64,000 bases of DNA from Paenibacillus sp. FJAT-29882 (GTDB taxonomy: Bacteria > Bacillota > Bacilli > Bacillales > DSM-1321): the NCBI RefSeq assembly GCF_001510645.1, contig NZ_LMVB01000003.1, positions 248,001 through 312,000 on the forward strand, given 5' to 3'. Shown piece after piece: positions 44,006 to 55,100 of this stretch. Positions within the stretch are counted from its first letter, which is position 1. Each line of letters begins with the position of its first letter. Under the pieces are notes generated by a model. It saw only the letters and a program-made list of their open reading frames with translations, had not been told where the DNA came from and ran no database searches. Both the position numbers and the translations under genes were made by a program.

Positions 44006-44941
44006 ATGGCAAAAGTACGCGTGAAAGATTTGGTAGATACATTCAATCTTGAATTAGTCAGTGGTGAAGAAGGAATTAACCGTCCTATTATTACAAGTGA
44101 CCTTTCTCGTCCTGGTTTGGAAATTGCAGGTTTTTTCGATTTTTATCCTGCTGAGAGGATTCAACTACTTGGAATGACAGAGATGTCTTTCTTTGAAAAG
44201 CTGAGCGCTCCGGAAAGAACAAGCAGAATGGAAAACTTGTGTAGGGATATTACACCTGGAATTATTATTAGCCGTGCGCATGAAGTTCCGGAAGAGCTAA
44301 TCATTGCATCTGAACAACAATCGGTCCCAGTAATGAGATCGAGTATGAAGACAACCCGGCTATTTAGTCACTTGACTAATTTTCTTGAAAGTAAACTTGC
44401 GCCGACAACAGCTGTCCATGGGGTACTGATTGATATTTATGGAGTCGGCGTGATGATTACTGGGAAAAGTGGAGTGGGTAAAAGTGAGACGGCACTCGAG
44501 TTAGTAAAACGAGGACATCGTTTAGTTGCGGATGATTGTGTGGAGATTCGTCAGGAAGATCAGGATACACTAGTTGGCAATGCTCCGGAACTGATTGAGC
44601 ATTTACTTGAAATTCGCGGACTGGGTATTATTAATGTAATGACATTGTTTGGTGCAGGTGCTGTGAGAAGCAATAAGAAGATTTCTCTCGTTATCAATTT
44701 GGAGCTTTGGGAAAAGAACAAGCAATATGATCGGGTCGGCCTTGATGAGGAAAAAGTAAAAATAATTGATACAGAAGTAACGAAATTAACGGTTCCTGTA
44801 CGTCCGGGAAGAAACTTAGCTGTTATTATAGAAGTGGCCGCGATGAACTTCCGTTTGAAAAGAATGGGCGTCAATGCAGCTGAAATATTCTCAAGTAGGT
44901 TGAATAATACAATTTCCGGAAATGGTCACGAAGAATTTTAA
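44006..44941 (+). CDS. hprK: HPr kinase/phosphorylase
   Basis: 311 residues. The N-domain covers 1-130. The C-domain has the P-loop GKSGVGKSE at about 153-161 and the HprK signature [11 protein letters not shown] at about 203-213. It phosphorylates Ser46 of HPr and Crh in response to glycolytic intermediates and reverses this with phosphate, setting carbon catabolite repression through CcpA. Crh is encoded at 61649. The start has CAAGGAGG. It leads the conserved hprK-lgt-yvoD-ppaX-yvoF group. Confidence 0.97.
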   Translation: MAKVRVKDLVDTFNLELVSGEEGINRPIITSDLSRPGLEIAGFFDFYPAERIQLLGMTEMSFFEKLSAPERTSRMENLCRDITPGIIISRAHEVPEELIIASEQQSVPVMRSSMKTTRLFSHLTNFLESKLAPTTAVHGVLIDIYGVGVMITGKSGVGKSETALELVKRGHRLVADDCVEIRQEDQDTLVGNAPELIEHLLEIRGLGIINVMTLFGAGAVRSNKKISLVINLELWEKNKQYDRVGLDEEKVKIIDTEVTKLTVPVRPGRNLAVIIEVAAMNFRLKRMGVNAAEIFSSRLNNTISGNGHEEF

Positions 44942-45031
44942 AGTGGACCTTCTCCTATATAAGTGTCATTCCAACTGATGGAGTAAGTAATCTTGGATGA
45001 AAATTTCTTGGAATAGAAAAGAGGGAATGTG

Positions 45032-45844
45032 ATGGAGCAAGAAATGCAACCGTTAAATCCTATTGCAGTTGATTTAGGTTTTCTAGCAGTGCACTGGTAT
45101 GGGATCATTATCGGATTTGGTGTTCTTCTAGGTTTATATATTGCTACTAAGGAAGCGGACAGAAGAGGGATTGGTAAGGAAACCTTTATTGATATGATAC
45201 TGTTTGCTGTCCCTATTGCAATTATTAGTGCGCGAATTTATTATGTCATTTTTCAGTGGGATTATTATTCACAAAATCCGGGCGAAATCATTCAAATCTG
45301 GAACGGTGGCATCGCGATACACGGAGCGATTATTGGTGCTGTATTAACGGCTATTGTTTTTTCAAAAGTAAGGAAATTATCGTTTTGGAAGCTTGTAGAT
45401 GTAGCGGCTCCGAGTCTTCTTCTAGGGCAGGCTATTGGCCGTTGGGGTAATTTTATGAATCAGGAGGCGCATGGCGGTGAAGTGACGCGTGCCTTTTTAG
45501 AAAATCTCCATTTACCTAATTTTATTATAAATCAAATGTACATAGAAGGAGCTTATTATCATCCGACCTTTTTATATGAGTCGCTTTGGAACTTGTTAGG
45601 TGTCGTGTTATTGCTATTTTTAAGAAGATCGAACTTGCATCGAGGGGAGATCTTTTTATCCTATGTCATTTGGTATTCAGTGGGCCGATTCTTCATTGAA
45701 AGCTTGCGGACGGACAGTCTAATGCTGACAGAAACACTACGCATTGCCCAAGTTATTTCAATCGTATTAATTGTAGTGGCAATCGGCCTTTGGGTTTATA
45801 GAAGAGTTCGGGGATATGCCGATAAAAAATACTTAGAGGCATAA
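45032..45844 (+). CDS. lgt: prolipoprotein diacylglyceryl transferase
   Basis: 270 residues and about seven membrane segments. The Lgt signature [13 protein letters not shown] is at about 141-153, and the HGG-like GGIAIHGA motif at about 92-99. It transfers diacylglycerol from phosphatidylglycerol to the lipobox Cys of prolipoproteins such as CccB. I start at ATG 45032 with GAGGG 6 bp upstream; GTG 45029 directly before it is also in frame. Confidence 0.96.
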   Translation: MEQEMQPLNPIAVDLGFLAVHWYGIIIGFGVLLGLYIATKEADRRGIGKETFIDMILFAVPIAIISARIYYVIFQWDYYSQNPGEIIQIWNGGIAIHGAIIGAVLTAIVFSKVRKLSFWKLVDVAAPSLLLGQAIGRWGNFMNQEAHGGEVTRAFLENLHLPNFIINQMYIEGAYYHPTFLYESLWNLLGVVLLLFLRRSNLHRGEIFLSYVIWYSVGRFFIESLRTDSLMLTETLRIAQVISIVLIVVAIGLWVYRRVRGYADKKYLEA

Positions 45845-45867
45845 TGAACGAATCGGGGTGAAAGGAA

Positions 45868-46812
45868 TTGATTGGTAATTCAGTAAAAAAGGGTCTATTG
45901 GTAGGGTTAAAGACTACTTGGACTTTAGGTAAAGTGATCTTCCCAGTTACATTGATTGTATCCGTGCTTCAATATACACCGGTTTTACAATGGATCATCG
46001 ATTTCGTTGCTCCTTTTATGAATATGATTGGACTGTCGGGAGAAGCTGCGATTCCTCTTGTATTAGGCAATTTTTTAAATTTGTATGCAGGAATTGCCGG
46101 GATTTTAACGCTTGATTTATCGGTGAAAGAAGTCTTTATTATTGCCATCATGTTATCGTTTAGTCACAATTTGTTTATTGAATCGGGCGTTGCAGCGAAG
46201 GTTGGTGTGAAACTTTGGGTTATTTTAACAGTCAGAATTGGCTTAGCGATACTTGCTGCTGTTATTATTAATCTAGTTTGGCAAGGTGGATCAGAGCTTG
46301 CTAAATACGGGTTTGTTAGTCCTGATACAGTGGAAATCAATGGTGCATGGGCGATTCTATTGAATGGATTGGAACGGGCTGCATCTGGGGTATTGCAATT
46401 AGCTTTCATTGTTATTCCATTAATGATTATCATGCAGATCATGAAAGATTTGAAGTGGCTGGATGTTATGTCAAAGGTGTTGGCTCCATTTACAAAGATT
46501 CTAGGGATGAAGCCCAATACATCGATGACGATGGTGGCAGGTCTCACAATCGGATTGGCGTATGGAGCTGGTGTCATGATTCAAGCTGCAAAAGAAGATA
46601 ATGTAAGTAAAAAGGATATGACGCTTGCTTTTATTTTTCTAGTGTCGTGTCATGCTGTGGTTGAGGATACATTAATATTTATTCCGCTTGGGATTCCAGT
46701 ATGGCCGTTGTTGGTCATCAGGCTAACAACAGCTATTCTGTTAACGATGATTATCGGGTTTATTTGGAATCGATCGGAGTTTACGCAAAGGAAGGAAGCT
46801 TATGAACAGTAA
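45868..46812 (+). CDS. yvoD: nucleoside-recognition (Gate) domain membrane protein YvoD
   Basis: 314 residues with about eight membrane segments and two Gate (nucleoside recognition) repeats, related to spore maturation proteins SpmA/B. It sits between lgt and ppaX as in B. subtilis. The start is TTG 45868 with GGGGTGAAAGGA. Its transport substrate is not known. It overlaps ppaX by 11 bp. Confidence 0.88.
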   Translation: MIGNSVKKGLLVGLKTTWTLGKVIFPVTLIVSVLQYTPVLQWIIDFVAPFMNMIGLSGEAAIPLVLGNFLNLYAGIAGILTLDLSVKEVFIIAIMLSFSHNLFIESGVAAKVGVKLWVILTVRIGLAILAAVIINLVWQGGSELAKYGFVSPDTVEINGAWAILLNGLERAASGVLQLAFIVIPLMIIMQIMKDLKWLDVMSKVLAPFTKILGMKPNTSMTMVAGLTIGLAYGAGVMIQAAKEDNVSKKDMTLAFIFLVSCHAVVEDTLIFIPLGIPVWPLLVIRLTTAILLTMIIGFIWNRSEFTQRKEAYEQ

Positions 46813-47446
46813 AATTACAACTTTATTATTCGATTTAGATGGAACATTGATTAACACAAATGAATTAATTGTTGCTTCATTTTTGGATACATTAAATCAT
46901 TATTATCCTGACCGGTATAAACGCGAGGACGTCATTGCCTTTAATGGTCCGCCACTATATGAAACATTTCATAGTATTGATCCGGAACGTGTGGAAGAGA
47001 TGGTGAAGCATTACCGGAAGCACAACTTGGAGCATCATGATTTATTAGTAACGGAGTTTGATGAGGTGTATGATACGCTCAAGACATTGAAGGAGAGCGG
47101 CTATAAATTAGCGATTGTTTCAACGAAGATAAGTGACGTTGTGAAAAAAGGCCTGCAGTTGACGAAGTTGGATGAATTCTTTGAGGTGATTATTGCGCTC
47201 GATCATGTGGAAAAAGCGAAGCCGGATCCTGAACCAGTTCAGAAGGCATTGGCTTTATTGGGTTCGTCACCTGAAGAGTCGATCATGATTGGTGATAACT
47301 ATCACGATATTCTGTCTGGAAAAAATGCCGGAACGAAAACAGCAGGAGTGGCTTGGTCGGCGAAGGGCCAGGAGCATCTTGAGCAATACAATCCGGATTA
47401 TATTCTTGAGAAGATGTCAGATTTAATCACGATTTTAGAGGACTAA
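46802..47446 (+). CDS. ppaX: pyrophosphatase PpaX
   Basis: 214 residues of the HAD superfamily. Motif I is DLDGTLINT (about 11-19), motif II VST in LAIVSTKIS, motif III Lys in KAKPDPEPV, and motif IV GDNYHD. PpaX hydrolyses pyrophosphate released when HprK/P dephosphorylates Ser-P-HPr. Its location in the hprK cluster agrees. The ATG overlaps the yvoD end. Confidence 0.94.
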   Translation: MNSKITTLLFDLDGTLINTNELIVASFLDTLNHYYPDRYKREDVIAFNGPPLYETFHSIDPERVEEMVKHYRKHNLEHHDLLVTEFDEVYDTLKTLKESGYKLAIVSTKISDVVKKGLQLTKLDEFFEVIIALDHVEKAKPDPEPVQKALALLGSSPEESIMIGDNYHDILSGKNAGTKTAGVAWSAKGQEHLEQYNPDYILEKMSDLITILED

Positions 47447-47451
47447 GCCTT

Positions 47452-47961
47452 ATGAGGCGGACAACAAGGTACCCGGTAGAAGGTGCAAACTCGCTTTGGC
47501 ATGTCTACAAAACGGTTCCTTTTTGGAAAGTTGTGAAGAATTTTAGTGTGATTCAGCTCGCCAGATACATGCCCTTTTTAGGAATGAAAAACTGGCTGTA
47601 TCGTGTTTTTTTAAGAATGAAAGTTGGCGACCAAACGTCATTTGCTCTCATGGTCATGTTGGATTGTATGTTTCCTGAAAAAATCACAGTCGGCAGAAAT
47701 ACAGTCATTGGCTATAACACGACGATTTTGGCTCATGAATATTTAATTAAGGAATACCGGCTAGGTGAGGTTGTGATTGGCAATGAGGTCTTAATCGGTG
47801 CCAATTCAACCATTTTACCGGGAGTTGTCATTGGTGATGGAGCCATTGTGTCGGCTGGTACGCTTGTTCATAAGGATGTACCGGAAGGCGCTTTTGTTGG
47901 TGGGAACCCCATGCGCGTCATTTACACGAAAGAAGAAAGAGCGAATCAATTGGAAATTTGA
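47452..47961 (+). CDS. yvoF: hexapeptide-repeat acyltransferase YvoF
   Basis: 169 residues. A left-handed beta-helix of hexapeptide repeats covers about 70-165 (VIGYNTTILAHEYL, VLIGANSTILPGVVIGDG, then IVSAGTLVHKDVPEGAFVGG). This is the LacA/NodL/XAT-type O-acetyltransferase family. It is the last gene of the hprK group, 5 bp from ppaX. Acceptor unknown. Confidence 0.88.
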   Translation: MRRTTRYPVEGANSLWHVYKTVPFWKVVKNFSVIQLARYMPFLGMKNWLYRVFLRMKVGDQTSFALMVMLDCMFPEKITVGRNTVIGYNTTILAHEYLIKEYRLGEVVIGNEVLIGANSTILPGVVIGDGAIVSAGTLVHKDVPEGAFVGGNPMRVIYTKEERANQLEI

Positions 47962-47979
47962 ATCAAATGAATGAATAAA

Positions 47980-48083
47980 AGATGTCCGAATAGGGCCAGA
48001 CTTTGCAAGCTATACACAGTTCAGAGTGGTACAACCACTTAAATTGAACTGCATATAGTCATTGCGAGGTCTGGCCCTTTTAT
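47980..48083. repeat. GGTC/GACC palindromic repeat, copy 6 (terminator of the hprK group)
   Basis: Perfect GGGCCAGAC (47993-48001) / GTCTGGCCC (48069-48077), with CAGTTCA / TGAACTG inside, followed by TTTTATT. Confidence 0.75.
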
Positions 48084-48086
48084 TAT

Positions 48087-48183
48087 GGGAAATGGGGTCT
48101 GACCCCTGCTATACCTTGCGCAAACCTATGAATTACAAGGGGATTCAGTATGTGAGAGAAGTTGGGAAATAGGGTCTGACCCC
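48087..48183 (+). repeat. 97-bp element with paired GGGGTCTGACCCC ends (copy 1)
   Basis: GGGAAATGGGGTCTGACCCC at 48087 and GGGAAATAGGGTCTGACCCC at 48164 start exactly 77 bp apart. The 56-bp core contains CCTTGCGCAA. The same arrangement occurs at 51430. Confidence 0.75.
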
Positions 48184-48195
48184 AAAATGTTGTGC

Positions 48196-48224
48196 TTGAC
48201 GTGGTGCAATTTGAAGGGTAAAAT
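48196..48224 (+). promoter_or_regulatory. SigA promoter of the his operon
   Basis: TTGACG (48196-48201), 17-bp spacer, TAAAAT (48219-48224). It lies just after the 97-bp element and 133 bp before hisZ. No T-box leader is visible. Confidence 0.65.
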
Positions 48225-48356
48225 ATGGGTAACTTCATTTCGGTAGTATGGTAGCGAGTTAAAGGATTTTGTTTTATCTGAATATAATGTGGAAAGTTTT
48301 GGTTGGTTTTGCGAGAATGAATAAGAGTGAAGATAATTCTTGAAGGATGTGTTGTT

Positions 48357-49538
48357 GTGACCAAGCCGTTTATGTTTGAAAAACCACTAGGCATGCGAGA
48401 TACGCTTCCGTTGTTATATGAAACGAAAGCATTGGTAAGAAATCGCATGAGCGTTGAGATTAAGAAGTGGGGATATCAATTTATTGAAACGCCTGCGTTG
48501 GAATATTATGAAACAATTGGAGAGGCTTCAGCAATCTTAGATCAGCAATTGTTTAAATTATTGGATCAGCAAGGACACGCACTTGTTCTAAGACCGGATA
48601 TGACAACGCCAATTGCCAGAGTTGCAGCATCTAAGCTACTAAAGCAACAGATCCCATTACGCCTTGCATATTCAGCTAATGTGTACCGGGCGCAGCAAAG
48701 AGAAGGTGGGCGCCCTGCAGAGTTTGAACAGATCGGAATCGAGCTCATTGGTAATCCATCCATTAGTGCTGACGCAGAAATCATCTCATTGCTTGTAGAT
48801 GTGCTTAAAGCTACAGGTCTCAAAGATTTTAAAATAGCAATCGGGCATATTGGCTTTTTACAGGAATTATTTATTAGCATTTTAGGAAATGAGGAACGAG
48901 CAGCGGTTTTACGAAAATATTTATATGAAAAAAATTATGTAGGCTATCGTGAGCATGTGAAGTCACTGCCGTTATCGTCGATTGACAAGCAGCGATTAAT
49001 TGATTTCGTTTCCTTAAGAGGCGAAGAGAATACGTTGAGCCAAGCTGCTACCTTACTTGAACATGAAACGGGAAGAGAAACGCTTCAAGATCTAAAGGAG
49101 TTGGCTCTGCAACTAAAGGAATTTGGAATCGAAGAATTTATCTCGTTTGACTTAACGCTAGTTAGTCATATGAGTTATTACACGGGCACTCTTTTCGAAG
49201 TATATGCCAATCAGGTCGGTTCACCGATTGGCAACGGAGGTCGATATGACAGCCTTCTTGAAAAATTTGGCTGGAGCACTCCTGCAACGGGATTTGCCAT
49301 CCGAATGGATCGCTTGACTGAAGCGCTAGGTGAAATACAAGAAACGGAAACATCTGAATGTGTCGTCTTCAGTCCTGAACGGAGAAAAGAAGCACTCATA
49401 TTTGCCAAGGAAAAACGAGAACAAGGGATCAACGTAACGATTCAAGAAATTAATGCGCTAGAGAATGTTGATGCATTTACTAAGGCATTTCATGAGGTCC
49501 ATTTGTATATCGGAAATGGAGGTGCAAGAAGTGAATAG
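48357..49538 (+). CDS. hisZ: ATP phosphoribosyltransferase regulatory subunit HisZ
   Basis: 393 residues, homologous to class II histidyl-tRNA synthetase catalytic cores ([12 protein letters not shown]; motif 2 region [35 protein letters not shown]) but without the anticodon-binding domain. HisZ completes short-form HisG for the first step of histidine synthesis. I start at GTG 48357 with AAGGATG upstream, giving the family length; the frame is open to 48327. It overlaps hisG by 8 bp. Confidence 0.94.
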   Translation: MTKPFMFEKPLGMRDTLPLLYETKALVRNRMSVEIKKWGYQFIETPALEYYETIGEASAILDQQLFKLLDQQGHALVLRPDMTTPIARVAASKLLKQQIPLRLAYSANVYRAQQREGGRPAEFEQIGIELIGNPSISADAEIISLLVDVLKATGLKDFKIAIGHIGFLQELFISILGNEERAAVLRKYLYEKNYVGYREHVKSLPLSSIDKQRLIDFVSLRGEENTLSQAATLLEHETGRETLQDLKELALQLKEFGIEEFISFDLTLVSHMSYYTGTLFEVYANQVGSPIGNGGRYDSLLEKFGWSTPATGFAIRMDRLTEALGEIQETETSECVVFSPERRKEALIFAKEKREQGINVTIQEINALENVDAFTKAFHEVHLYIGNGGARSE

Positions 49539-50160
49539 CTTTCTAACGATTGCGATGCCAAAAGGTAGGATTTTTGAAGAAGCGGTAGATTTATTACGAA
49601 AAGCGGACTTCCGTCTCCCGCCAGAATTTGATGATTCACGAAAACTCATTTTAGAAGTAGAAGAAGAGAATTTACGATTCATTTTGGCAAAACCTATGGA
49701 TGTGGTCACCTATGTGGAGCATGGTGTTGCGGATGTTGGGATTGCAGGGAAAGATGTTATGTTGGAGGAAGAACGGGATGTCTACGAATTACTGGATTTG
49801 AAAATAAGTGCTTGTTATTTAGCGGTAGCCGGACTTCCAAATACAAAAATCAGTGATATCACGCCGAAAATCGCCAGTAAATATCCAAATGTGGCCTCCA
49901 GTTATTTTCGTGAACAAGGTGAACAGGTAGAAATTATTAAGTTGAACGGATCGATTGAACTAGCACCTCTAATTGGACTCGCAGAGAGAATTGTGGACAT
50001 TGTGTCGACTGGGCAAACATTAAAGGAAAACGGACTTGTGGAATATGCAAAAATTGCCGATGTGACATCGAGATTAATTGCAAATCCGGTGAGCTATCGA
50101 ATAAAAGAACAGAGAATTACGGAAATTGTTGATCGGCTTGCAGAAATAGTAAATCAGTGA
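49531..50160 (+). CDS. hisG: ATP phosphoribosyltransferase, short form
   Basis: 209 residues from GTG 49531 (GGAGGTG six bases upstream). The short form lacks the C-terminal regulatory ACT-like domain, consistent with a HisZ partner. Motifs are [11 protein letters not shown] at the start and the PRPP loop [16 protein letters not shown]. It condenses ATP and PRPP. Confidence 0.96.
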   Translation: MNSFLTIAMPKGRIFEEAVDLLRKADFRLPPEFDDSRKLILEVEEENLRFILAKPMDVVTYVEHGVADVGIAGKDVMLEEERDVYELLDLKISACYLAVAGLPNTKISDITPKIASKYPNVASSYFREQGEQVEIIKLNGSIELAPLIGLAERIVDIVSTGQTLKENGLVEYAKIADVTSRLIANPVSYRIKEQRITEIVDRLAEIVNQ

Positions 50161-50172
50161 GGGGGTGGAGTG

Positions 50173-51438
50173 ATGAAGATAGAACGATTTACAGAAGGCG
50201 CTTCATTAAAGCGTTCGGTAGATTCAGGGACAGCTGAACAGCGCAAGACCGTACAGGATATCATCTATGAAGTTAGAAAGTCTGGCGATGAAGCGATTGC
50301 TCGTTACACAGAGAAATTCGATGGTGTAAAGCTTGAACAATTTACTGTTTCGATAGAGGAAATTGATGAAGCGGCAGATGGACTAAGTGAGTATGAGCGA
50401 TCTATCATCGAAGAAGCGGCAGCAAATATCCGCTCTTTTCATGAAAAGCAGCTAAAGAATTCGTGGATTTCGACAGATGAAACAGGAACAATGCTTGGAC
50501 AAAAACTAACTGCACTTGATGCGGTTGGTGTGTATGTACCGGGGGGGACGGCTGCGTACCCATCATCAGTATTGATGAATGTGATCCCTGCGAAAGTAGC
50601 AGGCGTGGAACGAATCGTAATGGTTTCCCCTCCAGGGAATGATGGGAAGCTATCTAAGTCGGTTATGGCAGCAGCGAAAATCGCAGGTGTTACGGAAATT
50701 TATACAATCGGTGGTGCACAAGCGGTTGCGGCACTTGCATATGGAACAGAAACAATTGAAAAAGTCGATAAAATTGTCGGACCTGGAAATATTTATGTAG
50801 CGTTAGCGAAAAGAGAAGTGTTCGGAGACGTAGCAATCGATATGATTGCAGGGCCGAGTGAGATTGCGGTCCTTGCTGATGAAACAGCCATTGCCAAAGA
50901 AGTAGCAGCAGATTTACTGTCGCAAGCAGAGCATGATGCCAGAGCGTGTAGCGTGCTGATCACCACAGAAGCAAGCCTAGCTGATGAGGTGGCAAAAGAG
51001 GTGGAAAAACAGTTGGCCTTGTTACCGAGACGAGAGATTGCGGAAGCATCTATCCGGGATTACGGGAAGATTATCGTGTGCGAGGATATGAATCAGGCGA
51101 TTCAGGCCGTTAATACACTTGCGCCAGAGCATCTTGAAATTATCACGAAAGATCCACTGGAAGTGATGACTCAAGTACGCCATGCTGGTGCCATTTTCTT
51201 AGGGAGATACAGTACGGAACCAGTTGGTGACTACTTCGCCGGACCAAACCACGTACTCCCGACAAATGGTACAGCCCGTTTTTCAAGCCCACTAAATGTG
51301 GACGACTTTCAGAAAAAATCAAGCATCATCATGTACAGTCAAACAGCCTTTAGAAAAAACGCAGAAAAAATTGCAACCTTTGCCCGGCTCGAAGGCCTCG
51401 AAGCACATGCCAGAGCTGTAGAATCACGTGGGAAATAG
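50173..51438 (+). CDS. hisD: histidinol dehydrogenase
   Basis: 421 residues. It has the signature [15 protein letters not shown], zinc-ligand and catalytic region [11 protein letters not shown], and [13 protein letters not shown] with the catalytic His. It oxidises histidinol to histidine in two NAD-dependent steps. ATG 50173 or GTG 50170 are both possible starts. The last codons GGG AAA TAG belong to the 97-bp repeat element at 51430, so the native C-terminus was probably altered by its insertion; the product ends ESRGK. Confidence 0.96.
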   Translation: MKIERFTEGASLKRSVDSGTAEQRKTVQDIIYEVRKSGDEAIARYTEKFDGVKLEQFTVSIEEIDEAADGLSEYERSIIEEAAANIRSFHEKQLKNSWISTDETGTMLGQKLTALDAVGVYVPGGTAAYPSSVLMNVIPAKVAGVERIVMVSPPGNDGKLSKSVMAAAKIAGVTEIYTIGGAQAVAALAYGTETIEKVDKIVGPGNIYVALAKREVFGDVAIDMIAGPSEIAVLADETAIAKEVAADLLSQAEHDARACSVLITTEASLADEVAKEVEKQLALLPRREIAEASIRDYGKIIVCEDMNQAIQAVNTLAPEHLEIITKDPLEVMTQVRHAGAIFLGRYSTEPVGDYFAGPNHVLPTNGTARFSSPLNVDDFQKKSSIIMYSQTAFRKNAEKIATFARLEGLEAHARAVESRGK

Positions 51439-51527
51439 GGTCTGACCCCTAAACGGGTCACTTCAAGGCGTTGATAAACTTAAGGTTGCGCAAGGAAAAT
51501 AGATTTGGGAAATGGGGTCTGACCCCT
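51430..51527 (+). repeat. 98-bp element with paired GGGGTCTGACCCC ends (copy 2)
   Basis: GGGAAATAGGGTCTGACCCC at 51430 and GGGAAATGGGGTCTGACCCC at 51507, again exactly 77 bp apart. The core, read in reverse, contains CCTTGCGCAA like copy 1. It supplies the hisD stop codon and ends 14 bp before hisB. Confidence 0.75.
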
Positions 51528-51541
51528 AGGAGGAGGTTCGT

Positions 51542-52129
51542 ATGGAACGTGTTGGTAGTGTTGTGAGGAAGACTGGTGAGACAGATGTGAAGCTTGCGTT
51601 TACCGTGGATGGTGAGGGTGTATCTCGAATTGAGACGGGTGTGCCATTTATGACACATATGTTGGATTTATTTACGAAGCATGGTCATTTTGATCTGACG
51701 GTTGATGCTCAAGGTGATATTGAAGTGGATGCTCATCATACAACAGAGGATATTGGGATTTGTCTTGGGCAGGCATTAATCGAAGCCCTCGGTGATAAGC
51801 GTGGAATTAAACGCTACGGAAATGCATTTGTGCCTATGGATGAGGCGTTAGCACAGGTTGTCGTTGATCTTAGCAACCGTCCGCACCTAGAATTTCGAGC
51901 AGAGTTTCCGTCACAGAAGGTTGGGACATTTGATACCGAGCTTGTTCATGAGTTTCTCTGGAAATTAGCGCTTGAAGCCCGTATGAATCTACATGTAATT
52001 GTTCATTATGGCCAAAATACGCACCATATCATTGAGGCAATTTTTAAAGCTCTCGGAAGAGCCCTTGATGAAGCGACAACGATCGATCCACGTGTAAAAG
52101 GAATTCCTTCTACGAAAGGATTGTTATAA
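51542..52129 (+). CDS. hisB: imidazoleglycerol-phosphate dehydratase
   Basis: 195 residues. The two metal-binding motifs are DAHHTTED (about 70-77) and VHYGQNTHHIIEAIFKALGRA (about 158-178). It dehydrates imidazole glycerol phosphate to imidazole acetol phosphate. It is monofunctional, without the phosphatase domain of enterics. The site is GGAGGAGG. hisH starts at the next base. Confidence 0.97.
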   Translation: MERVGSVVRKTGETDVKLAFTVDGEGVSRIETGVPFMTHMLDLFTKHGHFDLTVDAQGDIEVDAHHTTEDIGICLGQALIEALGDKRGIKRYGNAFVPMDEALAQVVVDLSNRPHLEFRAEFPSQKVGTFDTELVHEFLWKLALEARMNLHVIVHYGQNTHHIIEAIFKALGRALDEATTIDPRVKGIPSTKGLL

Positions 52130-52759
52130 ATGATTGGCATTGTCGATTACGGCATGGGCAATTTGTTCAGTGTTAGTAAAGCACTCGAACGTTTAGACGC
52201 AGAGTTTTTTATTTCAGATGATCCTGCCGAACTGGCAAAAGCAGATGGAATCATTTTACCAGGTGTTGGTTCGTTTAGAGATGCCATGATTTTACTTGAG
52301 TATAAGGAATTAGATGTTTTTCTGAAGAAACACGTAGACAACGGTGGATATCTATTAGGAATTTGTCTAGGTATGCAGCTATTATTCGAGGAAAGTGAAG
52401 AAAATGGACCTGCGAAAGGTCTGTCACTAATTCCAGGGAAAATCACGCGGCTTTCTGGGATGGATTCCAAAAACAATGCCTATAAAGTTCCACATATGGG
52501 CTGGAACAAACTAACTTTCAACAATCAATCTCCTCTTTTAAAAGGACTTGAAGAGGATTATGTATATTTCGTTCATTCATACTTTGCAGTGACAAATGAA
52601 ACGGAGGTTGTAGCTGCATCTGCAAAATACGATGTGGACGTGCCGGCGATTGTCACAAAAGGAAATGTATTCGGTATGCAGTTTCACCCGGAAAAAAGCA
52701 GTTCAATGGGCATATCCTTATTAAAAAATTACTTGTCACTAGTGAAAGGGAGGCAATAA
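52130..52759 (+). CDS. hisH: imidazole glycerol phosphate synthase, glutaminase subunit
   Basis: 209 residues of the class I glutamine amidotransferase fold. The nucleophile Cys is in [11 protein letters not shown] (about 81), and the His-Glu pair in [10 protein letters not shown] (about 185-187). It supplies ammonia to HisF. The ATG is immediately after the hisB stop, and hisA starts 1 bp after its own stop. Confidence 0.97.
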   Translation: MIGIVDYGMGNLFSVSKALERLDAEFFISDDPAELAKADGIILPGVGSFRDAMILLEYKELDVFLKKHVDNGGYLLGICLGMQLLFEESEENGPAKGLSLIPGKITRLSGMDSKNNAYKVPHMGWNKLTFNNQSPLLKGLEEDYVYFVHSYFAVTNETEVVAASAKYDVDVPAIVTKGNVFGMQFHPEKSSSMGISLLKNYLSLVKGRQ

Positions 52760-52760
52760 G

Positions 52761-53495
52761 ATGTCTAATTTCACAATTTACCCTGCCATTGATATGCGCG
52801 GTGGGAAATGTGTTCGTTTAATTCAAGGCGATTACAATCAAGAAACCGTTTATGGTGATTCACCGTTTGACATGGCAAAAAGTTTCGCCAGTCAAGGGGC
52901 AGAGTGGATACATATGGTCGATCTCGACGGAGCAAAAGCAGGGAGCAGAATCAATGATTCGTATGTGATTCAAGCAGCGAAAGAGCTGGGTGCTAAAATA
53001 CAAATTGGTGGTGGAATCAGGACAGAAACAGACGTTGTCCACTATCTTGAACGCGGCGTCCAACGTGTCATCCTTGGTAGTGCAGCCGTTTCAGACCCGG
53101 AATTCACCAAAGCAATGCTTAGTAAATACAGCAAGCAGATTGCAATCGGCATCGATGCAAAAGACGGTAAAGTCGCAACACACGGTTGGCTCCAAACATC
53201 AGAAACGACAGCAATTGAACTTGGCAAGGCATTAGCTGATTGCGGGGCAGAAGTGTTTATTGTAACGGATATTGCAACAGATGGCATGCTTTCTGGACCG
53301 AATGTGGAAGGAATTGTTGCGATGGCAGAAGCGACTGGCAAAGGCGTTATTGCCTCAGGTGGAATAAGCAGCCTACAAGACCTTATTACGTTAAAGGAAT
53401 ATCAAAATCATGGGGTTATTGGAGCCATTGTCGGCAAAGCGCTCTATACGAATCGGTTTACAGTCAAGGAAGCATTAGAAAAGGTGCGTGATTAA
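52761..53495 (+). CDS. hisA: ProFAR isomerase
   Basis: 244 residues, a TIM barrel. Catalytic Asp is in [14 protein letters not shown] (about 8-12) and the second in [15 protein letters not shown] (about 169). Phosphate-binding loops are GGGIRTE and ASGGIS. It isomerises ProFAR to PRFAR. It has an AAGGGAGG site and abuts hisF. Confidence 0.97.
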   Translation: MSNFTIYPAIDMRGGKCVRLIQGDYNQETVYGDSPFDMAKSFASQGAEWIHMVDLDGAKAGSRINDSYVIQAAKELGAKIQIGGGIRTETDVVHYLERGVQRVILGSAAVSDPEFTKAMLSKYSKQIAIGIDAKDGKVATHGWLQTSETTAIELGKALADCGAEVFIVTDIATDGMLSGPNVEGIVAMAEATGKGVIASGGISSLQDLITLKEYQNHGVIGAIVGKALYTNRFTVKEALEKVRD

Positions 53496-54254
53496 ATGCT
53501 GACTAAACGAATTATTCCATGCTTGGACGTGAAAGAGGGCAGAGTGGTTAAAGGCGTTCAATTTGTATCTTTACGAGATGCAGGCGATCCCGTCGAACTT
53601 GCTGCATTTTATGATCAAGAAGGGGCTGACGAACTAGTATTTCTTGATATTTCCGCTTCGCATGAAGGGCGGGAAACGATGGTTGATGTCGTAAAGGCTG
53701 TTGCTGGAAGTCTTGCTATCCCATTTACTGTTGGCGGCGGCATTAATTCCCTAGAAGATATGAAACAAATTCTCAGAGCGGGTGCTGATAAGGTGTCATT
53801 AAACACATCTGCCGTCCTACGTCCAGAATTAATTACAGAAGGTGCAAATTACTTCGGTTCACAGTGCATCGTAGTGGCTGTTGACGCACGATGGGATGAG
53901 TCGCTCGGTTCATGGCGTGTCTATACGCATGGAGGCAGACGAACAACGGATTGGGAAGTCATTGCTTGGGTAAAAGAAGCGGTAAACCGTGGCGCTGGGG
54001 AAATACTTCTTACTAGTATGGATAATGATGGTGAAAAACAAGGCTTTAATCTTGCCTTGACAAGGGCAGTGAGCGAATCGGTATCGGTCCCGGTTATTGC
54101 CTCTGGAGGAGCAGGAAGTGCCGCTCATTTTGAAGAAGCTTTTACAACAGGCAAAGCAGATGCGGCGCTTGCTGCTTCGATTTTTCACTATAAAGAAACG
54201 TCCGTTAAAGAAGTGAAAAGCTTTTTAAAACAGAAGGGTGTTGTTGTAAGATGA
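53496..54254 (+). CDS. hisF: imidazole glycerol phosphate synthase, cyclase subunit
   Basis: 252 residues, a TIM barrel paralogous to HisA. Catalytic Asp are in [15 protein letters not shown] (Asp11) and [14 protein letters not shown] (about 130). It uses HisH-derived ammonia to form IGP and AICAR. Its ATG directly follows the hisA stop, and it overlaps hisI by 4 bp. Confidence 0.97.
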   Translation: MLTKRIIPCLDVKEGRVVKGVQFVSLRDAGDPVELAAFYDQEGADELVFLDISASHEGRETMVDVVKAVAGSLAIPFTVGGGINSLEDMKQILRAGADKVSLNTSAVLRPELITEGANYFGSQCIVVAVDARWDESLGSWRVYTHGGRRTTDWEVIAWVKEAVNRGAGEILLTSMDNDGEKQGFNLALTRAVSESVSVPVIASGGAGSAAHFEEAFTTGKADAALAASIFHYKETSVKEVKSFLKQKGVVVR

Positions 54255-54886
54255 ATCAGCGAATAAAATTTGATGAAAAAGGCTTGATTCCCGCTATCGT
54301 TCAGGATGCCATAACAGGAGAAGTGTTAACACTAGCGTATATGAACGAAGAGTCTTTGCTACTTTCTATGGAAAAAGGTGAAACCTGGTTCTTCAGCCGC
54401 TCACGTAATGAGCTTTGGCATAAAGGAGAAACAAGTGGAAATACACAAACTATTACTGAAATAAAGTATGATTGTGATCAAGACGCACTAATCGTCAAGG
54501 TGAATCCATCGGGTCCAGCCTGTCACACCGGTACGAGCAGTTGCTTTACGGAAACGTTATTTGAGAACGGAAACATAGCTGCTCAAGTAAAACCTGATGC
54601 AAACTTCTTATTAGAATTAGAAAACCTGATTGGAACGAGAAAAGAAACAATGCCTGAAGGTTCCTATACAACTTATTTGTTCGAAAAAGGCGTCGATAAA
54701 ATTTTGAAAAAAGTTGGGGAAGAAGCAGCTGAAGTTATCATTGCAGCAAAAAATCGAGATCATGATGAACTTTCGCTTGAATCCGCAGATCTTTTGTATC
54801 ACTTGTTCGTTTTATTACAAGAACAAGAACTGCCATTTGCAGATGTGTTAACCGTTTTACAACAAAGACATGCAAAAAAAGAATAA
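54251..54886 (+). CDS. hisI: bifunctional phosphoribosyl-AMP cyclohydrolase / phosphoribosyl-ATP pyrophosphatase
   Basis: 211 residues, a fusion of HisI (about 1-110, zinc/metal motifs [13 protein letters not shown] and [12 protein letters not shown]) and HisE (about 115-211, MazG-like [14 protein letters not shown]). It performs steps 2 and 3 of the pathway. It is the last his gene, followed by a terminator. Confidence 0.96.
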   Translation: MNQRIKFDEKGLIPAIVQDAITGEVLTLAYMNEESLLLSMEKGETWFFSRSRNELWHKGETSGNTQTITEIKYDCDQDALIVKVNPSGPACHTGTSSCFTETLFENGNIAAQVKPDANFLLELENLIGTRKETMPEGSYTTYLFEKGVDKILKKVGEEAAEVIIAAKNRDHDELSLESADLLYHLFVLLQEQELPFADVLTVLQQRHAKKE

Positions 54887-54890
54887 ATGC

Positions 54891-54928
54891 AAAATGGGAA
54901 AGGTATCATGTATACCTTTCTCATTTTC
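54891..54928 (+). terminator. terminator of the his operon
   Basis: AAAATGGGAAAGGTAT / ATACCTTTCTCATTTT hairpin. Confidence 0.85.
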
Positions 54929-55057
54929 ATGTCTAAAAAAATACAGTGAACGACTTCGTGTTAATTTTGGCCAAACGCTCGGGGATTTCTTTGAAATTCT
55001 CCCCTTTTTGGGTATTCTTATTTACAATCGCAACGAGATGCCAAGATTCTTCCAGTA

Positions 55058-55066
55058 TGTTATAAT
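55058..55066 (+). promoter_or_regulatory. extended -10 promoter of yvcD
   Basis: TGTTATAAT (55058-55066) is an extended -10 (TGnTATAAT); no good -35. The gene starts 35 bp downstream. Confidence 0.55.
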
Positions 55067-55100
55067 ATGAAGGTTAAACAACTACTAGATGGAGGATTCC

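Noticed and set aside
48190-48356. T-box or other leader controlling the his operon
   Set aside because: No T-box GGTGG core or terminator/antiterminator pair is visible between the promoter and hisZ.
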